Positions 41,292 through 51,758 of a DNA stretch of 64,000 nt are shown here, piece by piece; the first letter of the stretch is position 1, and each line of letters starts with the position of its first letter. This stretch comes from Agapetus fuscipes (lineage: Eukaryota > Arthropoda > Insecta > Trichoptera > Glossosomatidae): assembly GCA_951799405.1 (NCBI GenBank), contig OX637341.1:19087659-19151658 (forward strand), in the 5' to 3' direction. The notes under the pieces are model-generated. The model did not search any database, was not told the DNA's origin, and was given only the letters and a program-made list of their open reading frames with translations. A program made the position numbers and the translations under genes.

Positions 41292-41675
41292 AGCTAAGGC
41301 TTTTAAATTAAAAAAATATGTGTTGTAGTTTTTTTTTTTTTTTTTTACTGTTTAATTGCTTAGAATTTATTTGTTTTATATATTATTTGATTGTATTAAT
41401 TGCTTGTACTCCTTGACTGATAGGTTGGTATGCGGCTGACCACCCATACTGTAAAAAATGGTTCACTTTGCCGATGTCACCCCTGCTTCAGGGAAGGTCG
41501 GCAAGAGTTGCAGGGCTTATGTTCATTTGAGATTGGGGTTTTTATATTGTAGGTCCACATGCAGCATGTGTAAGCGCGAAATTATGCATGTCTGCTTGTA
41601 GGAATGCATTTAATATGAATCTCAAATGATACATATCTTTGCAGCTTAGATTTAGATTTAGATTTAGACACCAAA
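40823..41675 (+). mobile_element. LINE A, 5'-truncated copy with open C-terminal frame
   Basis: Begins at GGTGGTATACTAGTGCCC and ends in TTAGATTTAGATTTAGATTTAGA. The frame to 41291 is uninterrupted (see the next entry) and the 3' UTR is complete. Truncation near a (TA)n-like run suggests microhomology. Confidence 0.85.
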
Positions 41676-42720
41676 AGAAGAACGCTAGTACTTGCTTAAC
41701 ATTTCATCTAAAATTGTTAATGTTTTAAGAATCTTTTTTTACGTTTTACCTACAATCACATTACTTTCTGCCCTTTAAAATATCCTCATATCAAAGCTTT
41801 TTCTTGATTGAGACATAATTTCATAGCAAATTCTACCTTTCGTTAAAATATTTGTAACATTAGTTAGAATTGAAATCCAAGGTTTCAGTAGATAATTTTG
41901 AAAACAGAAAATAATTTTGCTCTTTGATTTGAAGCTACCTACATTAAGGGCTGAAGATTTCTAGGAATTTCACTTTACGAAAAGTGAAAGAGAAATTTTT
42001 TGTGATATCGCAAAATGTGTAAACTCATTCTCGAAATATCACAAATAAATACCTTCACGTTTTTTTTTATCAGAGTCATTCATTGATCTATCACTCCGTT
42101 CAAAAAGCATGAACTTGCAGAAAAAGGAGTGCAAAAAAGAGTGAACCGCTCGCAGGAAGGAAAGACCGGATCTCCACTTGTGTGACTCCTGCTAGAAAGA
42201 GAGCAAGAGAAATAGCATACTGTGCTCGTGATATCGTATAGCTAACCTTTCAAATAACCCTCTCAACCGTGAACTTTCCATTTTTCGATATAATCCCTCG
42301 CAGAAAGTAGTCAGCCGGGGGAATTTTTATATTTCATTTTTGTAAGTGTATATTTCAGAGACAGTTATTGAGTCTGTAAAAATTGAAAAAAAAAAAACAA
42401 GTAATGGAATGCTAGAGAAATAGTCTCAAAGATGATGTTGTTTTTTAAAGGAATGCATTGAAAAGTAACATTAAGAGGTTATGACAGTAAATTGCAGTCA
42501 ATACTACAATTTTCTGAAACTAGATTTTATAGACGACAATCTCATTTTGACATTTGAAGATACAAAAATAATTTTGCAGGAATAACCTATGAAAAAAAAT
42601 GTTTAAAAAAACGTAACGAGGCTATTCGTTTATTTTTCTAAATACACTAAAAATAAAGAAGACGATCAAATGAAAGTATTTCCATATTACAAACTTAACG
42701 CCCTTGGGGTGGCTGTGCCA
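41676..42720. other. No gene seen
   Basis: AT-rich, nothing supported. Confidence 0.35.
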
Positions 42721-42724
42721 CTTC

Positions 42725-42915
42725 TTCTTCTCTAGTTTAAATCCTGGGATTGGCTTGCAGCAATTTCTTTCACTCTTCTCCTCCATTCTTCCCTGTCTTG
42801 TGCGACTTTTAAAGGTCTGCATATGATGAGCAGCGCACGTCTACCAACAGGTCCTCCAGGTATTCTTGGTGGGGGCGTCCCCTAGAGTTAGTCCCCTCGG
42901 TCATCCCCTCCACGG
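42725..42915 (-). mobile_element. LINE D (RTE-like) C-terminal fragment
   Basis: The minus strand encodes EGMTEGTNSRGRPHQEYLED, LLVDVRCSSYADL, then shifted frame to EEWRRRVKEIAASQSQDLN-like sequence. It matches the plus-strand copy at 17908-18275, with one frameshift and a shorter upstream part. Confidence 0.75.
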
Positions 42916-43196
42916 CGCTATATGTAATTGGCCAATTATTATTATTTTTAAGTATCACATGAAAAGCCCTGAGAGATGATGGCGATGAAAGTAAGCTAGG
43001 AGTAAGTTTTTTTTCAGTATATGAAAAACAACAGCACACATAATAGCATGTACAGAATGAAAGTTTACGATATTTAAAGCCAATTATAGTTTTTTAATTG
43101 TAAAAACAAGTAATACATATCATAGGTACATTGCCAGGTACCCCTCGATATTAAACATAACATGCTCTGTTAAATCATTTAAAAGATGGATAAATT

Positions 43197-43285
43197 GGAA
43201 AGAAAAAAGTGGAGGCGCATCTGCGGAGGTACCGGCCACCCCTAGTGGAACGGCGGCAGGATACAGTAACAGTAACAGTAACTTA
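43197..43285 (+). repeat. LINE B 3' end with (CAGTAA)n tail
   Basis: KKWRRICGGTGHP-like codons, a stop (TAG), GGAACGGCGGCAGGATA and then ACAGTAACAGTAACAGTAAC. Confidence 0.7.
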
Positions 43286-43377
43286 ATCTCCATCGACTTT
43301 ATTTATTAGATTGGTTTAACCTAAAATTAGAGTTTAACCCACTTTTCAGTATGGGAAAATTTACTTTCTAAATCTTA

Positions 43378-43628
43378 ATCTAAATCTAAGGTGCAAAGAT
43401 AAATATCATTTAAGATTCATATTAAACGCATTCCCACAAGCAGGCATGTTTAAGTTCACGCTAACACATGCCGCATGTGGATCTAAAAAATAAAAACCCA
43501 ATCTCAAAAGAACATAATCCCTGCAACTCTTGCCGACCTTCCCTGAAACAGGGGTGACATTGGCAAAGTGAACCATTTTTTACAGTATGGGTGGTCAGGC
43601 TCATAACAGCCCATAAGTCAAGGAATAT
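43378..43628 (-). repeat. LINE A 3' UTR copy
   Basis: TCTAAATCTAAGGTGCAAAG to CCATAAGTCAAGGAATATAC; the stem-loop region is intact. Confidence 0.75.
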
Positions 43629-43639
43629 ACTTTACACTG

Positions 43640-44045
43640 GTTTAAAAGTTAAATCGTTTTTTAGAAAGGATTATGTTTATGACAACCGCTTCCAAGACTA
43701 AAAAATATATACAAAACGCTCACAAGAGGCGCTATTTTAATTACCATACATTTTCTTGTAAAATGATATGTTTGAGTTTATACGTAATGCTATTTAAGAT
43801 ACAGCGTTCTTCATAATTTTAGGCCTAAGTCGTATTCAGCATCTTCTAACAGTATGAACCCCTCAAGCAAAAAGGGGCTTCTATTTAAAGGGTGTGGTAT
43901 GAAATAGTTAGGGCGGAATCTCATGCTCGCTCATATTACAGCTTCCTGAAATTCTTCGCTGAAACGAGTCACGGTCTTCTAGCAAAAACACAATGATTAA
44001 TTGCTATTGTACTTGTGAATCGTCTTCACTTGTATGTGTTATATC
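43640..44045. other. No gene seen
   Basis: Nothing supported. Confidence 0.35.
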
Positions 44046-44051
44046 TACATT

Positions 44052-44160
44052 ATATAATCTCTATAATCTAAGTCGCAAAGATATACTAATATTTAATGTT
44101 CATTTTAAATAGATGCCCACAAGTAAAAGCGTGTAAATTCGCGCGTACAAGTGTGCTGCA
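44052..44160 (-). repeat. LINE A distal UTR fragment
   Basis: CTATAATCTAAGTCGCAAAG to TGTAAATTCGCGCGTACAAG; interrupted by the next copy. Confidence 0.6.
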
Positions 44161-44162
44161 TG

Positions 44163-44420
44163 TCTATAATCTAAATTTAAATCTAAGTTGCAAAGATATG
44201 TATCATTTGAGATTCATATTAAATGCATTCCTACAAGCAGACATGCATAATTTCGCGCTCACACATGCCGCATGTGGACCTACAATATAAAAACCCAATC
44301 TCAAATGAACATAAGCCCTGCAACTCTTGCCGACCTTCCCTGAAACAGGGGTGACATTGTCAAAGTGAACCATTTTTTACAGTATGGGTGGTCAGCCTCA
44401 TACCACCCTATAAGTCATGG
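44163..44420 (-). repeat. LINE A 3' UTR copy
   Basis: TATAATCTAAATTTAAATCT to CACCCTATAAGTCATGGAA. Sits at the point where the previous copy breaks off. Confidence 0.75.
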
Positions 44421-44729
44421 AATAAGCTCATCTAAGATTTTCATTGGATATGTAATAAATATAATGAAACATGGTCCATTCCATGTCATGTTAAGTCCCA
44501 TCTTTAAATCAAACGGTAGATAAGCCAAACAAGCGCTGGAGGGACGATGTAAAAACGTTAAAGGAAAGAAAATAAGCTAATGTGAAATAAGAAAAAAATA
44601 AAGTAAGTGATGTAGCTGAGAGGTCAGCAGTGTGTCAATCAGAAGAGGCTGGGAAAGCGTGTCGCTAGATTCTCAGATAACAGATGGACGAACAAAGTAT
44701 TCAGGAGACAGTTCAGAACAGGCCGAACG

Positions 44730-44755
44730 AGTCTTGTCTTGTCTTGTCTTGTATC
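44730..44755 (-). repeat. (ACAAG)n tail of LINE B
   Basis: Four to five CTTGT units on the plus strand. Other LINE B copies have GTTACA or CAGTAA units instead. Confidence 0.8.
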
Positions 44756-44769
44756 CTGCCGCCATTCCT

Positions 44770-45261
44770 CTAGGGAAGGCCAGTACCTCCACATAAGTGC
44801 CTCCACTTGACTCTGTCCCTGCATACTTCTTTCATCTCATCTAATTTCATCACTCTTTTCATGCATGCTCTTCTCTTGTTTCCACTCTGTAAATTCCATT
44901 CATTCGCAATCTCACTTATCTGATCAATCCATTCTTTTCTAGGTCTTCCCCTTCCACGCTTACCTATTACATTCCCTTTATACACTCTTTTTGTCAGTCG
45001 GTCTTCATTCATCCTTTCAATATGTCCAAACCATCGCATCACACTTCTTTGAACTTTCACTTTCACGCTTTCTTTTACTCCGCATTCATTCAGAACCCAT
45101 TCGTTTCTCACTCTATCTTTCAGTGTTTTTCCTGTCATACTTCTTAAATGAGCCATTTCTACGGTGCATACCTTATTTACTTCTCTTTCATTCACCGTCC
45201 ATGACTCGCTTCCATACATCAGGGTCGGCAATAATATACAATTGTGTACCGCCATTTTCAT
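44770..45261 (-). pseudogene. LINE B C-terminal region
   Basis: Continues after the second frameshift: NCILLPTLMYGSESWTVNER, EMAHLRSMTGKTLKDRVR, MRWFGHIERMNEDRLTKRVY, GKRGRGRPRKEWIDQISEIA, SGNKRRACMKRVMKLDEMKE, then RVKWRHLCGGTGLP and stop. This tail domain is about 60 percent similar to that of LINE A by eye. Confidence 0.8.
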
Positions 45262-47252
45262 TTTCTTTGGTATCCTTTTTTCTTCGCTATTCTACCAAAC
45301 GCTCCTATCACGCATCTTCCTTTGCTGGCACGCTTCTCTAATTCCTTCGTCATCTTACCATTCGCCTCAAACTTGCTTCCTAAATAGTCAAACTCATTCA
45401 CTACTTCAACTTTTTTTCCATTCAAATTAACTGTAAGTTCCTCACATACTTCATTCCTGTCAAAAACTAATATTTTTGTCTTATTCGCATTCACTTTCAA
45501 GCTATTTTTACAAAATGCATCATTCAGTTTGGTTAACATCGCTTGGAGTTCCTCCGCCGAGTCAGCTAAAACTATAGCATCATCAGCATAAAGAAGTACT
45601 CCAACTCTTGTTTCACCCACTTTCACTCCGCTCTCTGATATTCCAGCTTCTTTTATGCAACTGTCCATGATTATATTAAACAACCATGGACTCATCACGC
45701 AGCCTTGCCTCACTCCCTTATAAACATCATACCAGTCACTATATCTCCCATCCACTCTTACACATGCCGAACTATTTTCATAGATGGCACGTATCACATT
45801 CAGAAGGTTGTCATTCACACCGTACTTCCTGAGAACATTCCACAACATACATCTGTCCACCGAGTCAAAGGCCCTCTCGAGATCCACGAAGGCTGCGTAG
45901 ACCACCCTCCCCACAGCCAGATGTTTTTCAACAATCTGTCTGAGAGTAAAGATTTGGTCCACACAACCTCGTCCTGGCATAAAACCAGATTGAATATCAG
46001 AGACCCTGTGATCGGTGGCCATTCTCATTTTTTTTATGACAATTTTGCATAAGACTTTCCCAGGTATACTAAGGAGACTAATGGGCCTAAAGTTACGGCA
46101 GTCTTTCTTGTCCCCTTTACCCTTGTAAATAGGGACAATGACCGCCTTTCTCCAGTCCATCGGTACTACCCTGTCTTTCATACACATCTTGCATAATTCA
46201 AACATCCACTCTACCACACATTCTCCTCCTGCCTTTAACATCTCGGCATTCAATCCATCCATACTTGCAGCCTTTCCATTCTTCAGCTCTTTTATGCTTG
46301 CTTTTATTTCCTCTTTCAAAATATCCTCATTACTTTCATTTGTAGGGTCACATTCATATAAATTTCTTTCGCCCTGTCCTAATATTTCTTCAAAGTATTC
46401 TTTCCATCTGTTACATACATCGTCTTCATCCCACAGCAAGACTCCCTGCGCATTCTTTATGCCCGGAGTTGTTGCTCCCACACTTTCGTTATTATTCCGA
46501 ACCCAACTCCAGAACATTTTTTTGTTGGTGTGGAAGTCCTGCTGTGCCCTTTCATTATTTTTCTTCTCTAATTCCATCTTACTTTCATACACAAGCTTTT
46601 TAGTATTCATTTTTGCCCTTATATACATCATTTCCAAATTCAAATTACCTTTACCTTTCAACCATTTCTTATACGCTTCCTTCTTTTGCTCTACTGCTTC
46701 TTTCACTCCATCGTTCCACCAGGCATCACCTTTTTTCTTACCAACATTTGTTTCTCCGCATGTCATTCTAGCAGATTCGGTCAGTTCTTTCTTCATCATT
46801 TGCCACACTTTTTCCACACATCCTTCATCTTTCATTTTTTGTAGTTCATCCATATTTAATCTTTTGGCAATCTCACTTTGATATTCATGTTGCACCTTGT
46901 CATCTTTCAAATTTTCCACTTTTATTCTTTTCATTCTTAACAATAATTTTTTCTTTCCTTTTTTACAATCCCCTACCATTATTCTCGCGCATAGCAAATA
47001 GTGGTCTGTGCTGAGTTCAGCTCCACGGTACACTCTTGCATCTCTCACACATCCTCTCATTCTTTCATCCACGCATATATAATCAATAATTGTTCGATTG
47101 CCTGCCCTATTTTGCCATGTATAGAGATGCAAGTCTTGGTGTTTAAACCAGGTGTTTGTTGCAAAAAGTCTGTGTTCTATACATGTGTTGACAAGCTTTC
47201 GTTCATTATTATTGATCATTCCTCTACCACTCGGTCCCACAACCTTCCGCAA
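45258..47252 (-). pseudogene. LINE B endonuclease C-terminus and reverse transcriptase
   Basis: A 664-codon frame: RTIIDYICVDERM and STDHYLLCARI close the endonuclease; KNGKAASMDGLNAEMLKAG, WRKAVIVPIYKGKGDKKDCR, FRPISLLSIPGKVL, FVDLERAFDSVDRCMLW, GVRQGCVMSPWLFNIIMD and the catalytic LLYADDAIVLADSAEE form the reverse transcriptase. All catalytic motifs are intact. It shifts out of frame near RIAKKKG, at an A-rich run. Confidence 0.85.
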
Positions 47253-47932
47253 TCATCTCGTTTCATACCAATCCATCCGTTCATATCTCCTAATAGAATA
47301 ATTCGTTCATTCTCTTCTTTCATTCTTAGTACATTATTTACACTCTCCCAAAATTCATCTCTTTCTTCTCTGCTATCAGATTCTACTGGAGCATAACAAG
47401 CTACCAGTAGGATTTTCATACGTCCTAATCTCATTCTTACCAACAGAATCCTAGGACATATTCTTTCATAATTACTTACACATATTTTAGCCCGTTCGCT
47501 CAAAATTACTCCCACGCCTTGTCTCTTATATCCATCCTTAATTCCACTCCAAATAAAATACTCCTCATTCTTCAATACCTTTTCTCCATCCCCGATCATT
47601 TTTATTTCAGTCACGCACATCACTTGTATTCCTCTCTTTTCCATAATATCAGAAATTTCATTGTCTTTACAGTCATTCCATTCTCTAACATTCCATGTCG
47701 CAAACTTCCATTCTTCTTGTTTCACATACTTCCTTTTACACACACTTCCATTCCTGACAGAATTGTCAGCTTCGACACCTCCGCAGAGGCCATTTGACAC
47801 TTCCTTCGATTCCGGGCGGTGGACATTGTCAGCTTCCACGGGCCCCTCCTTGTCTGCAGCTGTCCCCGGGTTTCTGCGGTCATTGCGGCCGCCTCGTCTG
47901 CCTCTCGGTCTTCGTTTAATTCCTCTGCACAA
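47216..47932 (-). pseudogene. LINE B endonuclease, N-terminal part
   Basis: After a basic, low-complexity N-terminus (RRPRGRRGGRNDRR), the frame shows KFATWNVREWNDCKDNE, VTEIKM (Glu of the APE site), GVGVILSERAKICVSN, LLVACYAPVES and GDMNGWIG. It runs out of frame just after KRDDCG. The upstream start is not certain because the frame extends beyond the chosen Met. Confidence 0.8.
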
Positions 47933-48284
47933 GTTATTCTCAGGGATATTTTTAAGAGTCGAATCACTTATTAAATATGTTGAGTCTTTTAGTGCAGAGA
48001 GTTCCTTTATCGAGTAAATTTCGATCGTAATTTGTTATATTTGATTTTAAACAAAATGTCACTTATTATTATTTTTATGTTCAGTGGGTAGTTTAAAATG
48101 GAATAACTTTTGGTCACTCGGTACTCGACACTATATTATTTTATTTAATAAAACTAACACGTAATTCATTTAAAAATTAAAACACTACAATGATCTTCGA
48201 AATTCAAAAAATAAAATGAAACACAGGATTAACAATAGTCCGCCTGCAGATATTATTTAAATTAATTTTAAAGCGCGGAGCTCT

Positions 48285-48470
48285 GGTGATACAGCGCGTC
48301 GCCATTGGCGCCAGCGACAAGACGAAATCTATATATATCATGGCCAAATCTAAAACACAACTCGCAAATAAGCTACACACATACAGTAACTTCTTGCCAC
48401 GTTATCCCCGAAGAGTTTGGCACACGGCGAGTGGAACCTATTTATTTTTACAGGTAAGAGCCACTTCAGT
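48285..48470 (+). repeat. Repeat unit R, longest copy
   Basis: GATACAGCGCGTCGCCATTG, CACGTTATCCCCGAAGAG, GCGAGTGGAACCTATTTATT, TTTACAGGTAAGAGCC. Shared core with 1168-1250 and its complements near 17478 and 33215. Confidence 0.5.
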
Positions 48471-48477
48471 TGAACTT

Positions 48478-48742
48478 CAGTGTATTATACCTCAAGAACT
48501 CTCTGCGAGCTTGGTCGTCGCTGTAGAAAGCGCCAATTCTCAAACAAGACCCAGTTGTTGTAAGGTTGGATGGACCTTTCAGTGGCCGGTCTTTGGTAAA
48601 GGTTCATGAATTTTTCAACCCAGCGAAAAGCACATTTGGAAATATAAACGGTATATCTTGCGCTCGGCCAGGATTCGAATCCATAGCCTTCCATTTACGA
48701 GTCCGAAGTGTTGCCACTGGACTACGGACCGGTCCAATAATG
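48478..48742 (-). mobile_element. SINE1 with LINE C-type tail start
   Basis: On the minus strand: GGACCGGTCCGTAGTCCAGT, GGATTCGAATCCTGG (box B), body to CAGCGACGACCAAGCTCGCA and GAGAGTTCTTGAGGTATAATACAC. Confidence 0.8.
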
Positions 48743-49280
48743 TCAGAAGATATGTCACCTGTTTATTTTTTTGTTTGTTTGTTTTTTCTAGGCGCTTATT
48801 TTTTATTATTTTATTATAGTACTCGTATGCATTATTTTCATTCCTCCTATGTACTCTTGGGTATGAGTGCTTCTTGCTTCATGAAACCACCCATGTATTT
48901 TATTTCTTTTTTCACTGTTATACTCCTGAAAATATGTGACCCACCCTAGTGCCATCGTTAAAACCTGTCAACCACCATTTTATGTCTCGTATAGAAACAA
49001 AGACGGTAATCTAGGATATATTTTTTGCAATAAAATGTGGTACTAAAATACAGGAAATTATTTGCTCTTCGTATCTTTATTTTTTGTAATTTTTCTTTAA
49101 AATCCTAGGTTTCCGCCTTTGATTCCATGTAAACATATATTGAGCTCGTTTTTGAAACGTCTTCCAGTAAACTTTTAGTAGCTAACGCAATGGTAGTAAA
49201 AAGGTCTTTCTTTCTAGTTGTGTTTATATGTTTTTTAAGGGTTATTTCACACATTTGAAACAAACAGCTGTCCTTAAGAG
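48743..49280. other. No gene seen
   Basis: AT-rich flank of the gypsy insertion. Nothing supported. Confidence 0.4.
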
Positions 49281-49285
49281 AGTAT

Positions 49286-49756
49286 TGTTATGTAAATATA
49301 AATATTGAAATAAGTATGGGTAGTTATAGTTATAAGAATCCTCAAAAGTATTAGTAGGTAAGATCGATAATTATGTATAAGTGTAGAATTCTCTAGGCTA
49401 AGTAGGTATTTGCTATAATTATAGGAATACTGTATTGCATTGGTAGGTAGGATTTTGGTTGTGTCTAGGTAGTACGTGAAACATCGAGAAGTAATAATTA
49501 CTCTGGAACCGTCTGGCGACTTTAGTTCTGGATCATACTGCTCTGAAGAGTATAAAGGTGCGAATGGCCTGCAGAGCGGGGCAGTATCATAGCGACTAAC
49601 AAACACATCGAAGCCATCTGATCAGTGAACCGAAACCAATGGAATAATCGAGAAAGTAGTGTGAAAATAAATTTTGTAACAGTGTAAAATAAATAACTAT
49701 TGAAGAAGACCTGTGTATTTTTAATTTGAAGACAATTGAACCCTAATTTCGTAACA
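49286..49756 (+). repeat. 5' LTR of the intact gypsy element (471 bp)
   Basis: Begins TGTTATGTAAATATAAATAT, ends CTAATTTCGTAACA. Contains TATAAAGG at 49551-49558 and AATAAATAA near 49688. Same ends as the solo LTR at 6060-6454. Confidence 0.95.
49551..49558 (+). promoter_or_regulatory. TATA box of the gypsy 5' LTR
   Basis: TATAAAGG in U3, followed about 30 bp later by a CAGTATCATAG initiator-like stretch. Confidence 0.6.
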
Positions 49757-49758
49757 AT

Positions 49759-49776
49759 TGGCGTCAGGTGCGGAAT
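49759..49776 (+). promoter_or_regulatory. tRNA primer-binding site
   Basis: TGGCGTCAGGTGCGGAAT starts two bases after the LTR, with the TGG expected opposite a tRNA CCA end. I cannot name the tRNA without a search. Confidence 0.7.
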
Positions 49777-50438
49777 TGTCAAGAAAAATTAAGATCTTCT
49801 GTCTAAAAATAAATAAAATAAATTAAATAGTGTTAAAATGAACTTTATTCAAATTGAACTTTGTGTGAACTGACTTTTGTGAAAACAAGTGTTTAAATAA
49901 ATTTTTGTTAAAAGAAAAGACGCAAAAGCAAGTTGCTTATAAATTCTGGAACATCATATGGAACATAATTCTGGACATAATTCTGGACATAACATAATGA
50001 CTATTTTACCGCATTGAGAAAGTCATCAAATTGGACCATAGTTTTTTTATTATTGTGTGTGATTAAAAAAATAAAAAAAATAAAAAAAAAATCTTGAAAA
50101 ATATTACAAAAGAACGTTCCAGATTCATCGAGAAAAAGTTTTTGAATAACTATCCTTTGTTTACAAGTGTGTGAATGTACATTAAGTACCTACCTGTGTG
50201 TTTGAAAGACTTGAGACGAAATAAATAATTATGTACTATCAGACATTATTATGTTAAAAATATTGGTGAATTAAAAATAAATATTAAAAGACAGTACCTA
50301 CCTACCAATCAGTGTAATCAGACAAATTATTATTTTTGCTAAAGTACGTATTCAAAATAACTTTATATATAAAACTCATAACTTGTATTAAATAAATTTG
50401 AAAATATTTTTGTTTTGACGTAAATTTTGAAAAAAAAA
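49777..50438 (+). other. Gypsy leader, untranslated
   Basis: About 660 bp, AT-rich, with several short ATG frames and no conserved protein. Confidence 0.7.
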
Positions 50439-51758
50439 ATGGCAACTAAAGTGAACGTCAAGGACCTCAAAGTCACTGAGCTTAAAAATGAGCTTCTGGA
50501 GAGGGACCTGGAGACCTCAGGAGGAAAGGCAGCCTTACAAGCACGCCTCATAGAGGCCTTGGAACAGTCAGGCGAAGACCCGGCATATTTTGTCATGGCG
50601 TCTGGAGGGGACCGCGCCCTTGAGGAGCTGAACATCAGCATCACAAAATCCATGAAGGAGGAGCTCACGGGAAACTTCACTGCCATGGAGGAGAAGATGG
50701 CTGACAACGCCAAGACCCTGAAGGAGGACCTGACCGGGCTGGAGGAGAAGATGACCACCAACCTGAAGGAAGTGGTGACCGACCTGAAGGTGGAAATGGC
50801 TGACAACGCCAGGAATCTGGAGGAAAAGGTGTCCCGAAATCTCACAACCCTGAAAGGAGAAATGGAAGAGAAGATGACAGCCCTGAAGGGGGAAATGGAG
50901 ACTCGTATATCAAGCCTGGAGGACCGTCTGCGTGCCGAGCTGGCTGACAAGTGCCAGATGGAGTCCACCAGAATATCCCCCAAAGACGGCCTTCACGACG
51001 AGACCGACCAGGGATGCTCAACTCCAACCAGGGTCACTAGAGGGGATGACGACCCTTCGCTGTCGAAGCACAACCTTCCGACCTTCGACGGGAAGACGTC
51101 GTGGGAGGAGTATTTGACCCTCTTTGAGACGGCTGCCATGATGGGAGCCTGGAGCCAGCAGAAGAAGGCTTCGGTTCTCAGCCTGTCGCTCCGAGGAGAC
51201 GCTCTCAGGGTTCTGCAGGCCATACCCCTGGACAACCGTGGTGACTTTGGGCAGCTGAAGCAGCGCTTGGATATGCGCTATGGCCACAAGTGCCTGGAGC
51301 AGCTGTACAAGTCGCAGCTGAACACAAGGGTGCAGAAGCCCAACGAGAGCCTCCAGGAGTTTGAAATGGACATCGCCCGCCTGGTACGAGACGCTTACCC
51401 GACAGCCTCCGACGACATCTGTGAGAGCTTGGCAGTGGACAAGTTCCTAAATGGATTGCGGGAATGGGAGACGCAACAAGCCGTAAAACTGGCCCATCCC
51501 AAGGCTTTGAACGAGGCGCTCAGCCAAGCTCTCGAGTTTGAGGCTGTCAAACAGTCCATCAGGGGCCACGCCAGGGTTCGTGCAGTCGAGGCAGAGGAGG
51601 TCAAGCTACCTACAACCGAGGAGCTAATTGAAAAAGTGCTGGAACGTCTGAGACCTCGAAGACGAGACCCACGCTGCTGGAACTGCGGACAGCTGGGCCA
51701 CCTTAGCACCAAGTGTCCCAAGCCTCAGAAACCCAGAAAACAGGCTGCGGAAAACTAG
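50439..51758 (+). CDS. gag: Gag polyprotein with N-terminal SAP-like motif
   Basis: Starts at the ATG at 50439 (MATKVNVKDL), after a run of A. Residues 5-40 (VKDLKVTELKNELLERDL ... GGKAALQARLIEAL) fit the helix-extended-loop-helix SAP motif, a DNA/chromatin-binding fold. A long charged, Glu/Lys-rich region with MEEKM and LKGEME repeats (about 60-165) looks like coiled coil. The capsid-like region follows (YLTLFETAAMMGAWSQQ, YKSQLNTRVQKPNESLQEF), as in retrotransposon Gag. Near residue 413 is one CCHC zinc knuckle, CWNCGQLGHLSTKC. Gag packages the element RNA and forms the particle. It ends with TAG at 51756-51758, overlapping pol. 439 residues; no damage seen. Confidence 0.93.
   Translation: MATKVNVKDLKVTELKNELLERDLETSGGKAALQARLIEALEQSGEDPAYFVMASGGDRALEELNISITKSMKEELTGNFTAMEEKMADNAKTLKEDLTGLEEKMTTNLKEVVTDLKVEMADNARNLEEKVSRNLTTLKGEMEEKMTALKGEMETRISSLEDRLRAELADKCQMESTRISPKDGLHDETDQGCSTPTRVTRGDDDPSLSKHNLPTFDGKTSWEEYLTLFETAAMMGAWSQQKKASVLSLSLRGDALRVLQAIPLDNRGDFGQLKQRLDMRYGHKCLEQLYKSQLNTRVQKPNESLQEFEMDIARLVRDAYPTASDDICESLAVDKFLNGLREWETQQAVKLAHPKALNEALSQALEFEAVKQSIRGHARVRAVEAEEVKLPTTEELIEKVLERLRPRRRDPRCWNCGQLGHLSTKCPKPQKPRKQAAEN

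Larger units (their letters stand above)
44730..47960 (-). mobile_element. LINE B, near full-length copy
   Basis: About 3.2 kb on the minus strand with endonuclease, reverse transcriptase and C-terminal region in order, ending in a short 3' end and an (ACAAG)n tail (44730-44755). The protein is split in three frames by two small frameshifts (near 47235 and 45260). A single ORF with APE endonuclease plus reverse transcriptase and a simple-repeat tail fits the RTE-like group. Confidence 0.85.

Noticed and set aside
45705..46881. Long plus-strand open frames opposite LINE B
   Set aside because: Antisense shadows of the LINE reverse transcriptase.
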